Source: Bacillota bacterium
Lineage (GTDB): Bacteria > Bacillota > Clostridia > Christensenellales > SZUA-584
Direction of reading: 5' to 3'
DNA length: 64,000 bases
Assembly (NCBI GenBank): GCA_023410475.1
Contig: JAEYPS010000023.1
Coordinates: forward strand, 1-64,000
This document shows positions 35,917 through 44,974 of this stretch, piece after piece. A model generated the notes under the pieces. The model saw only the letters and a program-made list of their open reading frames with translations. It was not told the DNA's origin and made no database searches. Numbering within the stretch: the first letter of the stretch is position 1; every line of letters begins with the position of its first letter. A program made the translations under genes and the position numbers.

Positions 35917-38900
35917 ATGGTAACAAGGATATTTGTTGAGAAAAAGCAGGGCTTCGATATAAGCGCGAAGGCGGCGCTTGCAGATTTTCAGGGCAATCTT
36001 AATAAAAAGAGCCTAAAAAGCGTAAGGATACTTATTCGATACGATATAGAAGGCCTTTGCGGCGAAGCTTTAACCGAGGCAGTCCGGGGTGTTTTTTCCG
36101 AGCCCGCAGCCGACAAGGTTCATTTCGGCGATTTCGAAAAAAATGCAGACGATATCTCGTTCGCGTTGGAATACCTTCCCGGACAGTACGATCAGCGCGC
36201 CGATAGCGCCGTTCAGTGCATAGAGCTGCTTATACCTTCTCTTGAACTGAGACCCGCGGTAAGATGCGCGACGGTGTACGTGCTTTCGGGAGCGACGAAA
36301 GAAGACGCCGAAGACATAAAAAGCTACGTTATAAATCCTGTCGATTCGAGAGAGGCGGCAGCCGGGGTTCCCGAAACGCTTAAGGAAACTCTTCCCGAGC
36401 CTCAGGATGTCGTGACACTCGAAGGCTTTCGCGGCCTTACGGGCGACGGGCTTAAAGATTTCATAAAGTCATACGGGCTCGCCATGAGTTTTGAGGATAT
36501 AGAATTCGTTCAGGGCTATTTCAAAAATGACGAGAAACGCGACCCGACGATAGCCGAGATACGCGTTATAGACACATACTGGTCGGATCACTGCCGCCAC
36601 ACCACGTTTTTAACGAAGCTTACGGATGTGACGTTCGACGATACCGCGAGCGAGATAAAAAAAACATACAACGAATACCTTGAGGCGCGCAAAGCCGTTC
36701 ACGGCGATAAACAAAAGGACATCTGCCTGATGGACATAGCGACGCTTTATGCAAAGGAGTCAAAGCTTGCGGGCAGGAAAGGGCTCGATGTTTCGGACGA
36801 GATAAACGCGTGCTCTATACGCGAAAGCGTTATCGTCGACGGCAAGCCGTGCGATTATCTCATAATGTTCAAAAACGAGACACACAACCACCCGACCGAG
36901 ATAGAACCGTTCGGAGGAGCGGCGACGTGCCTCGGCGGAGCGATACGCGACCCGCTTTCGGGGCGCTCTTACGTATATCACGCTATGCGTGTCACAGGCA
37001 GCGGCGACCCGCGAGAAAGCGTAAAGGACACGATGAGGGGCAAGCTGCCTCAAAGGAAGATTTGCAGAGAGGCCGCGCACGGCTATTCGTCATACGGTAA
37101 CCAGATAGGGCTCGCCACAGGTCTTGTCGACGAGATTTATCACAAAGGCTTTAAGGCAAAGCGCATGGAGATAGGAGCGGTCATAGGCGCGGCGCCCGCG
37201 GAAAACGTTGTTCGCAAAACGCCGGAACCGGGCGATATTATTCTGCTGCTTGGCGGAGCAACGGGCCGCGACGGCTGCGGGGGAGCGACGGGCTCGAGCA
37301 AGGCGCACGACTTTTCGTCTATAGACGAGTGCGGCGCTGAGGTGCAGAAGGGGAATCCTATAACAGAGCGAAAGCTGCAGCGGCTGTTCAGAAACCCCGG
37401 GTTTTCCACATTAGTGAAAAGGTGCAACGACTTCGGCGCGGGCGGCGTATGCGTGGCTATAGGCGAACTTGCGGACGGTGTTCGCGTAAATCTCGACTCG
37501 GTACGCAAGAAATACGAAGGCCTCGGCGGTGTAGAGCTGGCAATATCCGAAAGCCAGGAGAGAATGGCGGTCGTAATAGACCCCAAAGACCTTGATAAGG
37601 CTCTCTCTCTGTCTGCAAAAGAGAACCTTCACGCCGACGTTGTCGCTGAAGTAACGGATAACTCAAGGATGCAGCTGTTCTGGCGCGGTAAGCCCATAGT
37701 CGACCTAAAGCGAGAGTTTTTAAACACAAACGGAGCGACGGCAGAAGCGTCCGCCCGCGTAGAGGGGCTTCAAAACACCAGTCTGTTTGACGAGCCGTAT
37801 ACGGGCGGCTTTAAGGAGCGGCTGCTCTCTATAATGGCTGATCTCAATATATGCTCAAAAAAGGGGCTTATAGAGATGTTCGATTCCACGATAGGCGCGG
37901 GATCGGTAAACATGCCCCTCGGCGGAAAATACGAGCTTACGCCTGTGCAGGCGATGGCGGCTAAAGTGGCCGCGGACGGGGAGTGCGGCACGGCTACGCT
38001 GTTCTCATACGGTTTCGATCCTTATTTGATGGAGAAAAACCCTTATACCGGAGCCGCGTATTCCGTAGTGCTCTCGCTCGCGAAGCTCGCCGCTTCCGGC
38101 GGTGATATATCGCGTGCGTGGCTGACGCTGCAGGAATACTTCGAGAGGATGACGGGTGACATAAGCTGGGGCAAGCCCCTTTCAGCGCTGCTCGGCGCGT
38201 GGAAGGCTCAAAGAGAGCTCGGCGTGCCCGCGATCGGCGGCAAAGATTCGATGTCGGGAACGTTCGAGGATATCCACGTTCCTCCCACACTCGTTTCATT
38301 CGCATTATCCACAGAGAATGTGGATAACATTATCTCTCCGGAGTTCAAAAAGCAGGGAAGCGGCATTTATCGCGTACGAATAAAGCGCTCTGAAAGCGGC
38401 ATGCCCGATTTTGAAAGCATAAAAGAAGCATATTCGAAGATATATATGGGGATAAAGAGTGGAAAAGTACTCTCCGCTTACGCTGTGGAGCGCGGGGGCG
38501 CTCTCGCCGCCGTATGCAAAATGGCGCTCGGCAACGGGATCGGAGCAAAGCTTGAGGGAGACCTTGAAGACCTTACGCAAAAATCGTACGGAGACATAAT
38601 ACTTGAGGGCGAAGGCCTTGATCTCGAAAGAATTGGCGATACTGGCGGCGATAAAATAACGCTAACCGGGGAAGAAGTCCCTCTTTCAGACATACGCGCC
38701 GCTTATGAAAACACGCTGTCGGGGGTATATCCCGCGCGCAAAGAGGCCAAGGGCGTCATTCCCGATATGCTGTTTGAGCGAAAGAGCATACACGTATACA
38801 CAGGAGAAAAGGCAAAGCCGCGTATTACTATACCGGCTTTTCCGGGAACGAACTGTGAGACAGACTCTGCGGCGGCATTCCGGCGCGCGGGCGGGCTGCC

Positions 38901-39645
38901 CGAAGTGTTCGTTATGCGCAATATACGTCCCGGCGACATAGAGCAGAGCATATCCGGTCTTGCAAGGCTTATAGAGTTGAGCCAGATATTGATGATACCC
39001 GGGGGGTTCTCGGGCGGCGACGAGCCGGACGGCTCAGGCAAGTTCATAACGGCGGTGCTGCGCGCGCCCAAGGTCAAAAAGGCGGTCGAAGGCCTTTTGA
39101 GCAGGGACGGGCTTATACTCGGTATATGCAACGGTTTTCAGGCGCTGATAAAGACCGGTCTTCTGCCGTACGGCGAAATACGCGACATGCGCGAATCACC
39201 CCAAAAAGTCTCACGGCTTTTTTTGGACCCCGAACAAAGTCCGACGCTTACGTTTAACGCCATAGGCCGCCACGTGTCGCGCGCGGCGAGAACGAGGATA
39301 ACCTCAAACGCGTCGCCCTGGCTAATGTACTGCAAAGCGGGGGATATTCACACCGTTCCCGTATCGCACGGAGAAGGACGGTTCGCAGCCTCCGAGGAAG
39401 AAGCGATGGCGCTCTACAAAAACGGTCAGATAGCTACTCAGTACGTCGACAGCGAGGGAAAACCTACGATGGGAGAGGGAAATCTCAACGGATCTTTGCT
39501 CGCGGCAGAGGGACTGCTGTCTCCGGACGGTCGCATATTCGGCAAGATGGCTCACAGCGAAAGGTTTACCAAAGGAACGCTTAAAAACGTTCCCGGCGAG
39601 AAGGATCAGAGGATTTTCGAAAGCGGCGTAAACTATTTTCTGTGA
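35917..39645 (+). CDS. purL: phosphoribosylformylglycinamidine synthase, single-chain
   Basis: At 1242 residues this is the fused form that carries PurL and PurQ functions in one chain. The synthetase core has ETHNHPTEIEPFGGAATCLGG and ends around residue 960. The C-terminal class I glutaminase opens ITIPAFPGTNCETDSA and uses Cys1071 in LGICNGFQAL. It converts FGAR to FGAM in purine synthesis. Many Firmicutes use separate PurS/PurQ/PurL. I start at ATG 35917 because AAGGAG lies 6 bases upstream. It stands alone, away from other pur genes, on the strand opposite to gyrB and dnaN. Confidence 0.95.
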   Translation: MVTRIFVEKKQGFDISAKAALADFQGNLNKKSLKSVRILIRYDIEGLCGEALTEAVRGVFSEPAADKVHFGDFEKNADDISFALEYLPGQYDQRADSAVQCIELLIPSLELRPAVRCATVYVLSGATKEDAEDIKSYVINPVDSREAAAGVPETLKETLPEPQDVVTLEGFRGLTGDGLKDFIKSYGLAMSFEDIEFVQGYFKNDEKRDPTIAEIRVIDTYWSDHCRHTTFLTKLTDVTFDDTASEIKKTYNEYLEARKAVHGDKQKDICLMDIATLYAKESKLAGRKGLDVSDEINACSIRESVIVDGKPCDYLIMFKNETHNHPTEIEPFGGAATCLGGAIRDPLSGRSYVYHAMRVTGSGDPRESVKDTMRGKLPQRKICREAAHGYSSYGNQIGLATGLVDEIYHKGFKAKRMEIGAVIGAAPAENVVRKTPEPGDIILLLGGATGRDGCGGATGSSKAHDFSSIDECGAEVQKGNPITERKLQRLFRNPGFSTLVKRCNDFGAGGVCVAIGELADGVRVNLDSVRKKYEGLGGVELAISESQERMAVVIDPKDLDKALSLSAKENLHADVVAEVTDNSRMQLFWRGKPIVDLKREFLNTNGATAEASARVEGLQNTSLFDEPYTGGFKERLLSIMADLNICSKKGLIEMFDSTIGAGSVNMPLGGKYELTPVQAMAAKVAADGECGTATLFSYGFDPYLMEKNPYTGAAYSVVLSLAKLAASGGDISRAWLTLQEYFERMTGDISWGKPLSALLGAWKAQRELGVPAIGGKDSMSGTFEDIHVPPTLVSFALSTENVDNIISPEFKKQGSGIYRVRIKRSESGMPDFESIKEAYSKIYMGIKSGKVLSAYAVERGGALAAVCKMALGNGIGAKLEGDLEDLTQKSYGDIILEGEGLDLERIGDTGGDKITLTGEEVPLSDIRAAYENTLSGVYPARKEAKGVIPDMLFERKSIHVYTGEKAKPRITIPAFPGTNCETDSAAAFRRAGGLPEVFVMRNIRPGDIEQSISGLARLIELSQILMIPGGFSGGDEPDGSGKFITAVLRAPKVKKAVEGLLSRDGLILGICNGFQALIKTGLLPYGEIRDMRESPQKVSRLFLDPEQSPTLTFNAIGRHVSRAARTRITSNASPWLMYCKAGDIHTVPVSHGEGRFAASEEEAMALYKNGQIATQYVDSEGKPTMGEGNLNGSLLAAEGLLSPDGRIFGKMAHSERFTKGTLKNVPGEKDQRIFESGVNYFL

Positions 39646-39677
39646 TAAAAATATAGATATATGAATATTTCGGTTTG

Positions 39678-39686
39678 TGATATACT
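39678..39686 (+). promoter_or_regulatory. extended -10 promoter for a leaderless transcript
   Basis: TGATATACT gives the TGn extension plus TATACT. The ATG at 39693 falls 6 bases after it, where transcription would start. No good -35 is present. Confidence 0.5.
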
Positions 39687-39692
39687 GGCTCC

Positions 39693-40412
39693 ATGAGAAA
39701 ATTCACGAAGAAGCAGATTATATGGTGCTCCGTACTCGTTGCTATTGTCGGGGCGCTCGTCGCGCTGTATTACATAGGCAAAGCAAACGGCTGGTTTACG
39801 CTGTTTGAATCCCAGGAAGAGATGCGCAAATACGTCGCCTCGTTCGGCGCTCTCGCTCCTCTCGCGTTTTTTCTTTTGCAGTTCTTTCAGGTCGTATTCG
39901 CGCCGATACCAGGAAACGTAACGACTGTCGCGGGAGGCATGCTGTTCGGTTTCTGGAAAGCGTTTTTCATTTCCACCGCTGCTGTTTTTTTAGGTTCTCT
40001 CGCCGCATTCATGCTGGGAAGGCTGTTCGGCCGTCCGCTTGCCGAAAAGATAGCCGGCAAAGAGACTATAGACAAGTATATGAAGACGGTATCGTCACGC
40101 CAGAAGATCGTTCTTATAATGATGTTCCTTATGCCGTTCTTCCCGGACGACATTCTGTGCATCATTGCCGGGCTATCGGCGATGAGCGTTCCTTATTTCG
40201 CGCTGCTCGTGATCCTTACACGGCCGTGGGGCCTTCTCTTCTCGGCGCTGCTGGGCTCAGGCGTTATAAGTATACCCGAATGGGCATGGATAGCGCTGAT
40301 CTGCGTCGCGCTCGCGATGTTTATATTGTCGATAAAATACGCTCCCGTCATAGAGGAGCGCGTTAAATCGTGGCTGGAAAAGACGTTTCTAAGGAATAAA
40401 GACAAAGCTTAA
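39693..40412 (+). CDS. TVP38/TMEM64 family membrane protein
   Basis: This 239-residue protein has about five to six helices and the family's core LQFFQVVFAPIPGNVTTVAGGMLFG...SLAAFMLGRLFGR (the DedA/VTT fold), then MPFFPDDILCIIAGLSAMS. Homologues move lipids across the membrane; the substrate here is unknown. No ribosome binding site is visible before the ATG. An extended -10 element (TGATATACT, 39678-39686) ends 6 bases before it, so the mRNA may be leaderless. Confidence 0.88.
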   Translation: MRKFTKKQIIWCSVLVAIVGALVALYYIGKANGWFTLFESQEEMRKYVASFGALAPLAFFLLQFFQVVFAPIPGNVTTVAGGMLFGFWKAFFISTAAVFLGSLAAFMLGRLFGRPLAEKIAGKETIDKYMKTVSSRQKIVLIMMFLMPFFPDDILCIIAGLSAMSVPYFALLVILTRPWGLLFSALLGSGVISIPEWAWIALICVALAMFILSIKYAPVIEERVKSWLEKTFLRNKDKA

Positions 40413-40497
40413 ATTTTAGGGCGAAGCGACGTATGCTGCCGCTGTATTGGAACGCACCGACTCTTAACACTTACCTCCCCGTAATACATACAAACCC

Positions 40498-41601
40498 TTA
40501 GCCGTTGCTCGTCTTTACCGGAAGCACAAGATAAAGAAAGCTGTCTCCCGAAACTGGGTGTATCATGCACGGGCTTATGTTCGTGTTCATGTCGAGCACG
40601 ATCTCGTCGTCCCTTACTTCCTTCAGAACATCTAGCAGATAACGTGAGTTGAACGATATATCAAGATTCTTTCCGGTAAGCATTATGTCTACTTCTTCTC
40701 TCGCCTTACCCACTTCAGAATCGGACGTTATCGTCATTATACCGCCGTCTATGCTCAGGTTAACAAGATTCGTCTTTGACTGCCTTGCCATAATGCTCGC
40801 CCTCTCAAGGCTTGAGAGAAGGCTCTGAGTATTCACTATGATCCTTGTCGTATGCTCTGTCGGCAGTATGTTTCTGTATTTAACATAGTCGCCCTGCAGC
40901 ACTCTTGTCGCGATCTCTATATCGCCGCATATTATCGTCACAAGGTTGTCCGACGCGTAAAGCTTTACCGTCTGCTCTTCCTCGGGCAGTATCCTCGCTA
41001 TCTCGCGCATAGATCTCGACGGTACGACAACTTCGCGAGTATCTGTCCCCGACTGAATATTCTCCTGCCTTATAGCCAGCCTGTAGCCGTCAAGCGCTAC
41101 CATCCTAAACGTTTTGCGGTTCATCTCGAGCAGTATCCCTGTAAGTATGGGCTTATCTTCGCTTACCGACGTCGCGAACACGGTCTGGTCTGTCATAGAA
41201 ACCATCTGGTTCGAATACAGCGTCACCGCGTTTTCCCTTGTCCCCGCCGGAAACGCAGGATAGCTCTCAGCGTCCATATAGCAAAGCGTTGTCGTTGAGT
41301 GGCCGCACTGCAGTATCACGTTGTTGCCTTCTGTATACAACGATATCTCGCAGTCTTCAAATTTCGTCAGTATCTCTGCAAAAAGCCTTGCGGGAAGCAC
41401 TAACTTTCCCGATTCGAGCACGTATGCCTCAGCCGAGCATTTTATCGAAAGTGTGCCGTCGCTGCCAAACAGCGTTATGCTGTCGCCTTGCGCGCTTATC
41501 ATCATACCTTCCAGAAGGCTCACGGGCGACTTTGCGGCAATCGCTTTTGTCACGATATTTACGTTTTTTTGCAGCTCGTTCTTTTCACATACCAGTTTCA
41601 T
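40498..41601 (-). CDS. dnaN: DNA polymerase III beta subunit (sliding clamp)
   Basis: The 367-residue protein has the three-domain clamp fold, starting MKLVCEKNELQKNVNIVTKAI and ending HPVSGDSFLYLVLPVKTSNG. It rings DNA and holds the replicative polymerase. It follows dnaA by 235 bases, the conserved dnaA-dnaN order. The next genes downstream are not recF and gyrB as usual but TVP38 and purL on the other strand. GGAG is close before the ATG. Confidence 0.97.
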   Translation of the reverse strand: MKLVCEKNELQKNVNIVTKAIAAKSPVSLLEGMMISAQGDSITLFGSDGTLSIKCSAEAYVLESGKLVLPARLFAEILTKFEDCEISLYTEGNNVILQCGHSTTTLCYMDAESYPAFPAGTRENAVTLYSNQMVSMTDQTVFATSVSEDKPILTGILLEMNRKTFRMVALDGYRLAIRQENIQSGTDTREVVVPSRSMREIARILPEEEQTVKLYASDNLVTIICGDIEIATRVLQGDYVKYRNILPTEHTTRIIVNTQSLLSSLERASIMARQSKTNLVNLSIDGGIMTITSDSEVGKAREEVDIMLTGKNLDISFNSRYLLDVLKEVRDDEIVLDMNTNISPCMIHPVSGDSFLYLVLPVKTSNG

Positions 41602-41836
41602 ATTTGTCTCCTTTACGCGCCAGCTGATGTTATAGTTGCTTTTGTTAATTAAGTAGTATTAGTAATAGTAGTAGTGTTGATATCGTGGACAACCCCGTCT
41701 AGCCCATACCGCCGCAAAGTTTCGCGAATTTCTTTGCCGTCGGGATTTGTACAGGCTGTGCAAGCCTGTGCGATGAGCCGTGCATAAAAGTTTAAGGCGC
41801 TGCCATGCATTAAAAAAACTATAAACAGTTTGTCCA

Positions 41837-43192
41837 CTATTCGCGCAGCTTTATGATAAAGTCATCCACAAGCGTCCTTGTCTCGATATTCCTTTTTACC
41901 TCTTTTTCTATCTTGTCGTACGCGTGCTTGACGGTTGTATGATCGCTCTTGCCGTATATTTCGGCTATAGCTTTGTACGATATGTCCATAAGCTTTCTTG
42001 TAAGATACATAGCGAGCTGGCGAGGATACGCTATGTTCTGGTTTTTCTTGCTGCTTGTTATCTCGTCCTCTGATATCTCGTAATACTCGCATATGAGCTG
42101 AAGTATCTGCTTTGCGGAAATCTTCTTTGCCGTTGTTATCGTCAGAAAATCGCGTATAGCTATCTCGGCCTCCACAAGGTTGGGCGTGCGTCCGTTGAGC
42201 ACGGTATACGCTATTATCTTATTTAGAGCTCCTTCAAGAGAGCGTATATTTGAGGAAACCTTTGTAGCTATAAGGTCGAGTATTTCCTTGCTCATATCGT
42301 ATTTAAGCCCGTCTCTTGCGGCGATGTCCTTCGCTTTTTTTATCAGTATCGCGAGCTTCGTCTCATAGTTAGGGGGTTGTATGTCGGCAATAAGCCCTCC
42401 TTCAAAGCGCGACTGCAGCCTTTCCTCAAGAAGAGGTATCTCTTTTGGGGGTTTGTCGGACGATAATATTATCTGCTTGCTGTTTTCATGAAGGTCGTTG
42501 AACGTGTGGAAAAACTCCTCCTGCGTGCTCTCTTTGCCCGCGATGAACTGTATGTCGTCTATAAGCAGCACATCGGCCTTGCGGTATCTTTTGCGGAATT
42601 CCTCCGTCTTTGAGGTTCTTATGGCGTGTATAAGATCGTTTAAAAACGGCTCGCTCTTTACAAACATAACCGTAAAGCTGCCGTTGTTTGCGGAAATATG
42701 GTTTGCGATAGCCTGCATAAGGTGAGTTTTGCCGAGCCCCGTCTTTCCGTAAATGAATAAAGGGTTATAGGTCTTGCCGGGGTTTTCCGAGACAGCTACC
42801 GCCGCGGCATGTGCGAACTCGTTTGAGCTGCCCACAACGAAAGAATCGAATGTGTAAGACGGGTTGAGCGTCGTTTTAACAGAAGCGCTTTCGCTCATAT
42901 TCTGCTGCTGTTTTATCTTTGAAGCTTCTTGCGCGTCGAGAAACACGACGTCGAAATCCTGAACGTCAAGGCCAAGCGCCTGCATTGCTATATCCATTGC
43001 GTTGGTTATTATATTCCGATAGCTTTTTTCTACAAGCTCTTTATGAACGGGATTCAGAGTCTGGAAATAATATGTGCTGTCTGACTTTTTAACGGGGGAC
43101 AGTGTTTTTATCCATGTGTCATATCTTACGCTTGCAAGATCTTGCTTCAGTATTTCCAAAGCTTTTTCCCAAAGTATTAAAAAAGTATCCAC
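41837..43192 (-). CDS. dnaA: chromosomal replication initiator DnaA
   Basis: This 451-residue AAA+ protein has domain I (about 1-85), a linker, Walker A GKTGLGKT (149-156), Walker B LLIDDIQFIAGKE, and the C-terminal helix-turn-helix signature SDHTTVKHAYDKI that reads DnaA boxes. It melts the origin. It is on the minus strand with dnaN downstream; the gene upstream is an NlpC/P60 hydrolase rather than the usual rpmH. TTGTCCAC-type weak boxes occur in the dnaA-dnaN gap. Confidence 0.98.
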   Translation of the reverse strand: MDTFLILWEKALEILKQDLASVRYDTWIKTLSPVKKSDSTYYFQTLNPVHKELVEKSYRNIITNAMDIAMQALGLDVQDFDVVFLDAQEASKIKQQQNMSESASVKTTLNPSYTFDSFVVGSSNEFAHAAAVAVSENPGKTYNPLFIYGKTGLGKTHLMQAIANHISANNGSFTVMFVKSEPFLNDLIHAIRTSKTEEFRKRYRKADVLLIDDIQFIAGKESTQEEFFHTFNDLHENSKQIILSSDKPPKEIPLLEERLQSRFEGGLIADIQPPNYETKLAILIKKAKDIAARDGLKYDMSKEILDLIATKVSSNIRSLEGALNKIIAYTVLNGRTPNLVEAEIAIRDFLTITTAKKISAKQILQLICEYYEISEDEITSSKKNQNIAYPRQLAMYLTRKLMDISYKAIAEIYGKSDHTTVKHAYDKIEKEVKRNIETRTLVDDFIIKLRE

Positions 43193-43286
43193 AAAAAAAG
43201 TACCTCAGAAATATTTAGCGGAAAATATGCCTCGTACGGCTGTAAACAAGAAAAAGCATTAAGCAGCAGACAACCGAATATGCTCG

Positions 43287-43320
43287 TAATCCACGAAGAT
43301 ATCCACATGAGCGCGGATAA
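43287..43320. promoter_or_regulatory. DnaA-box cluster upstream of dnaA
   Basis: Three near-consensus boxes lie within 34 bases: TAATCCACG (43287-43295), ATATCCACA (43299-43307), and TTATCCGCG read on the minus strand (43312-43320). A further TATCCACA overlaps the dnaA start region near 43187. They lie 95-130 bases upstream of dnaA and may act in origin function and in autoregulation. Confidence 0.6.
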
Positions 43321-43341
43321 CATATTACCCCTAGCTGCTAT

Positions 43342-43370
43342 ATTCTATCATAATAATTTTTGGGGCTCAA
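43342..43370 (-). promoter_or_regulatory. possible dnaA promoter
   Basis: Read on the minus strand: TTGAGC (43370-43365), 17 bases, TAGAAT (43347-43342). The DnaA boxes lie just downstream, which would allow repression by DnaA. Confidence 0.45.
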
Positions 43371-43460
43371 TAGAATTTGTATAATATTAAAATGCGTAAA
43401 GTTATAACGCTGATCACAGCGCGCCAAAAAAGAATTTACAGTATGTATTATAAAGGTCTG

Positions 43461-44654
43461 CTAATAGACACGTCTTGCCATAACAAAATTACGGTCGTAA
43501 TACCCTGTCATACTGCTTATTTTGACTACTCCGTCGCTGGAGCTGGCATTTATGAATTCTCCGTCTGAAACGTATATGCCTGTGTGGCTTATTCTTGAGC
43601 TTTTGTCAGACTTAAAGAACACGAGGTCTCCGGGCTTGAGAGACTTTCTCGATATTTTTTCCCAGCTTTCCACGCCGGAAAACCCCTTTGCGCTATATCT
43701 TGCCGTAGATACGCCCGTGTGCTTTAGTACATAGTATACGAAACCTGAGCAGTCGAACGTCTTGGGGCCTTGGGTGGAATAAACATATTTTTTGCCCAGC
43801 TGCTGCTTGGCAAAACCGAGCAGCTTGTCTACCGGCGATACTGCCGCTTCGGCGGGAGAAGCCTGTGCTATCCTGCTGTTGCCGTCCCACTTGGGGGCGG
43901 AATCCGAAAAAAGCAGAGCACGAGTATTCTTGCCCGCCTTTGCGTCGGCAGTGAGTCCGCATTGCGCCTGAAACTCTTTCAGCGCTTTTTCGGTTATGGC
44001 TCCGAAATATCCCGTAGCTTTATCGTATGTGTAAAAACCGAGTTCCCCCAGCCGCCGCTGCATTACCGATACGTCGCCGCCCCTGTCGCCGGGATATATG
44101 CAAAAATGCTTTGCCTTTCCTGAAAACAAGAGCGAAACAGTCTCAAGGCTCGCCGTTCCCGTCACCTTCAGCCCGTTAGTGCGCTGGAATCTTGCCACGG
44201 CCTGCTGAGTTACAGGGCCATAATATCCTGTGATGCTGGAGTAGTCGTAGTATTCTAAGCTTTTTAGGCGTTGCTGTATTTCTGATATCTTTGCACCCTT
44301 ATCGCCGGGGCCGTATTCTTCGCCGCTGCCTCCTGATACAAACCTGGTTGCGGGTATTTTAAAGTTCTGGCCAAAAAGTGAACTCAGCGTTTGAGGGCCG
44401 GCTTTGCCGTCAATAACAAGGGCGTTATCCGTCTGATATTCTATCACCGCCTGTTGTGTATCCGTACCGAAATAACCCGACGCGCTGCTTTTAAGATATC
44501 CGAGCTTGATGAGACGCTCCTGCAGCGTTTTAACGTATTCATCCTGATCGCCTATCTTTAAAACTTCATACCGCTCCGCGGCAAGAACGCTCAGCGGTAA
44601 TATTGATAACGCAAGAATTACAGACAGTATTATCGTCAACAGTCTTTTGGTCAT
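43461..44654 (-). CDS. NlpC/P60 endopeptidase with three peptidoglycan-binding domains
   Basis: The 397-residue secreted protein has a signal peptide (about 1-26), then three PG_binding_1 repeats (starting near LKIGDQDEYVKTLQERL, YGPGDKGAKISEIQQRL and YPGDRGGDVSVMQRRL). A C-terminal NlpC/P60 domain has Cys302 in FDCSGFVYYV, His in RISHTGIYVSDG and the polar third residue near FINASSSDG. It should cut peptide stems in the wall. It separates dnaA from the main DnaA-box cluster, an unusual place for a wall hydrolase. A spore-related role is possible but not shown. Confidence 0.9.
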   Translation of the reverse strand: MTKRLLTIILSVILALSILPLSVLAAERYEVLKIGDQDEYVKTLQERLIKLGYLKSSASGYFGTDTQQAVIEYQTDNALVIDGKAGPQTLSSLFGQNFKIPATRFVSGGSGEEYGPGDKGAKISEIQQRLKSLEYYDYSSITGYYGPVTQQAVARFQRTNGLKVTGTASLETVSLLFSGKAKHFCIYPGDRGGDVSVMQRRLGELGFYTYDKATGYFGAITEKALKEFQAQCGLTADAKAGKNTRALLFSDSAPKWDGNSRIAQASPAEAAVSPVDKLLGFAKQQLGKKYVYSTQGPKTFDCSGFVYYVLKHTGVSTARYSAKGFSGVESWEKISRKSLKPGDLVFFKSDKSSRISHTGIYVSDGEFINASSSDGVVKISSMTGYYDRNFVMARRVY

Positions 44655-44747
44655 AGCAGCCCCTTTTATCAGTATGCTGCAATTATAGCTTTAAAGCGGG
44701 ATTTAAGGCAAAGCTAATAAAACGCCGTATACAGTGAAAATGAACAA

Positions 44748-44958
44748 TCTGTTTAATATATTACAGATATATTACATATATATTAATTTTTTAGCCTGTT
44801 TACTCCGTTTGCTGATTTGCGCTATTTATAATTAAAAAAAGGGCTACAACGTTAAAATTCACGCACTTTATGATGGAAATTGACGAAACAAAGCGCATTA
44901 TGACACAAATCACACGCTGATAACCCACTTATCCACGAGATTATCCACGTTATCCACA
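44748..44958. other. oriC: candidate chromosomal origin: AT-rich stretch plus DnaA boxes
   Basis: In the 320-base gap between the NlpC/P60 gene and the phosphorylase, an AT-rich stretch (44748-44793, and again 44821-44840) is followed by three DnaA boxes: TTATCCACG (44929-44937), TTATCCACG (44941-44949) and TTATCCACA (44950-44958). The last two abut. One is a perfect consensus box. With the weaker cluster before dnaA this looks like a bipartite origin. Gene direction turns from mostly minus to mostly plus within 1.5 kb, as expected around an origin. Confidence 0.7.
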
Positions 44959-44974
44959 TGGTTTTACACAAAAC

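Noticed and set aside
41649..41837. 62-codon frame between dnaA and dnaN
   Set aside because: No ribosome site or protein pattern; the gap instead holds weak TTGTCCAC-type DnaA boxes.
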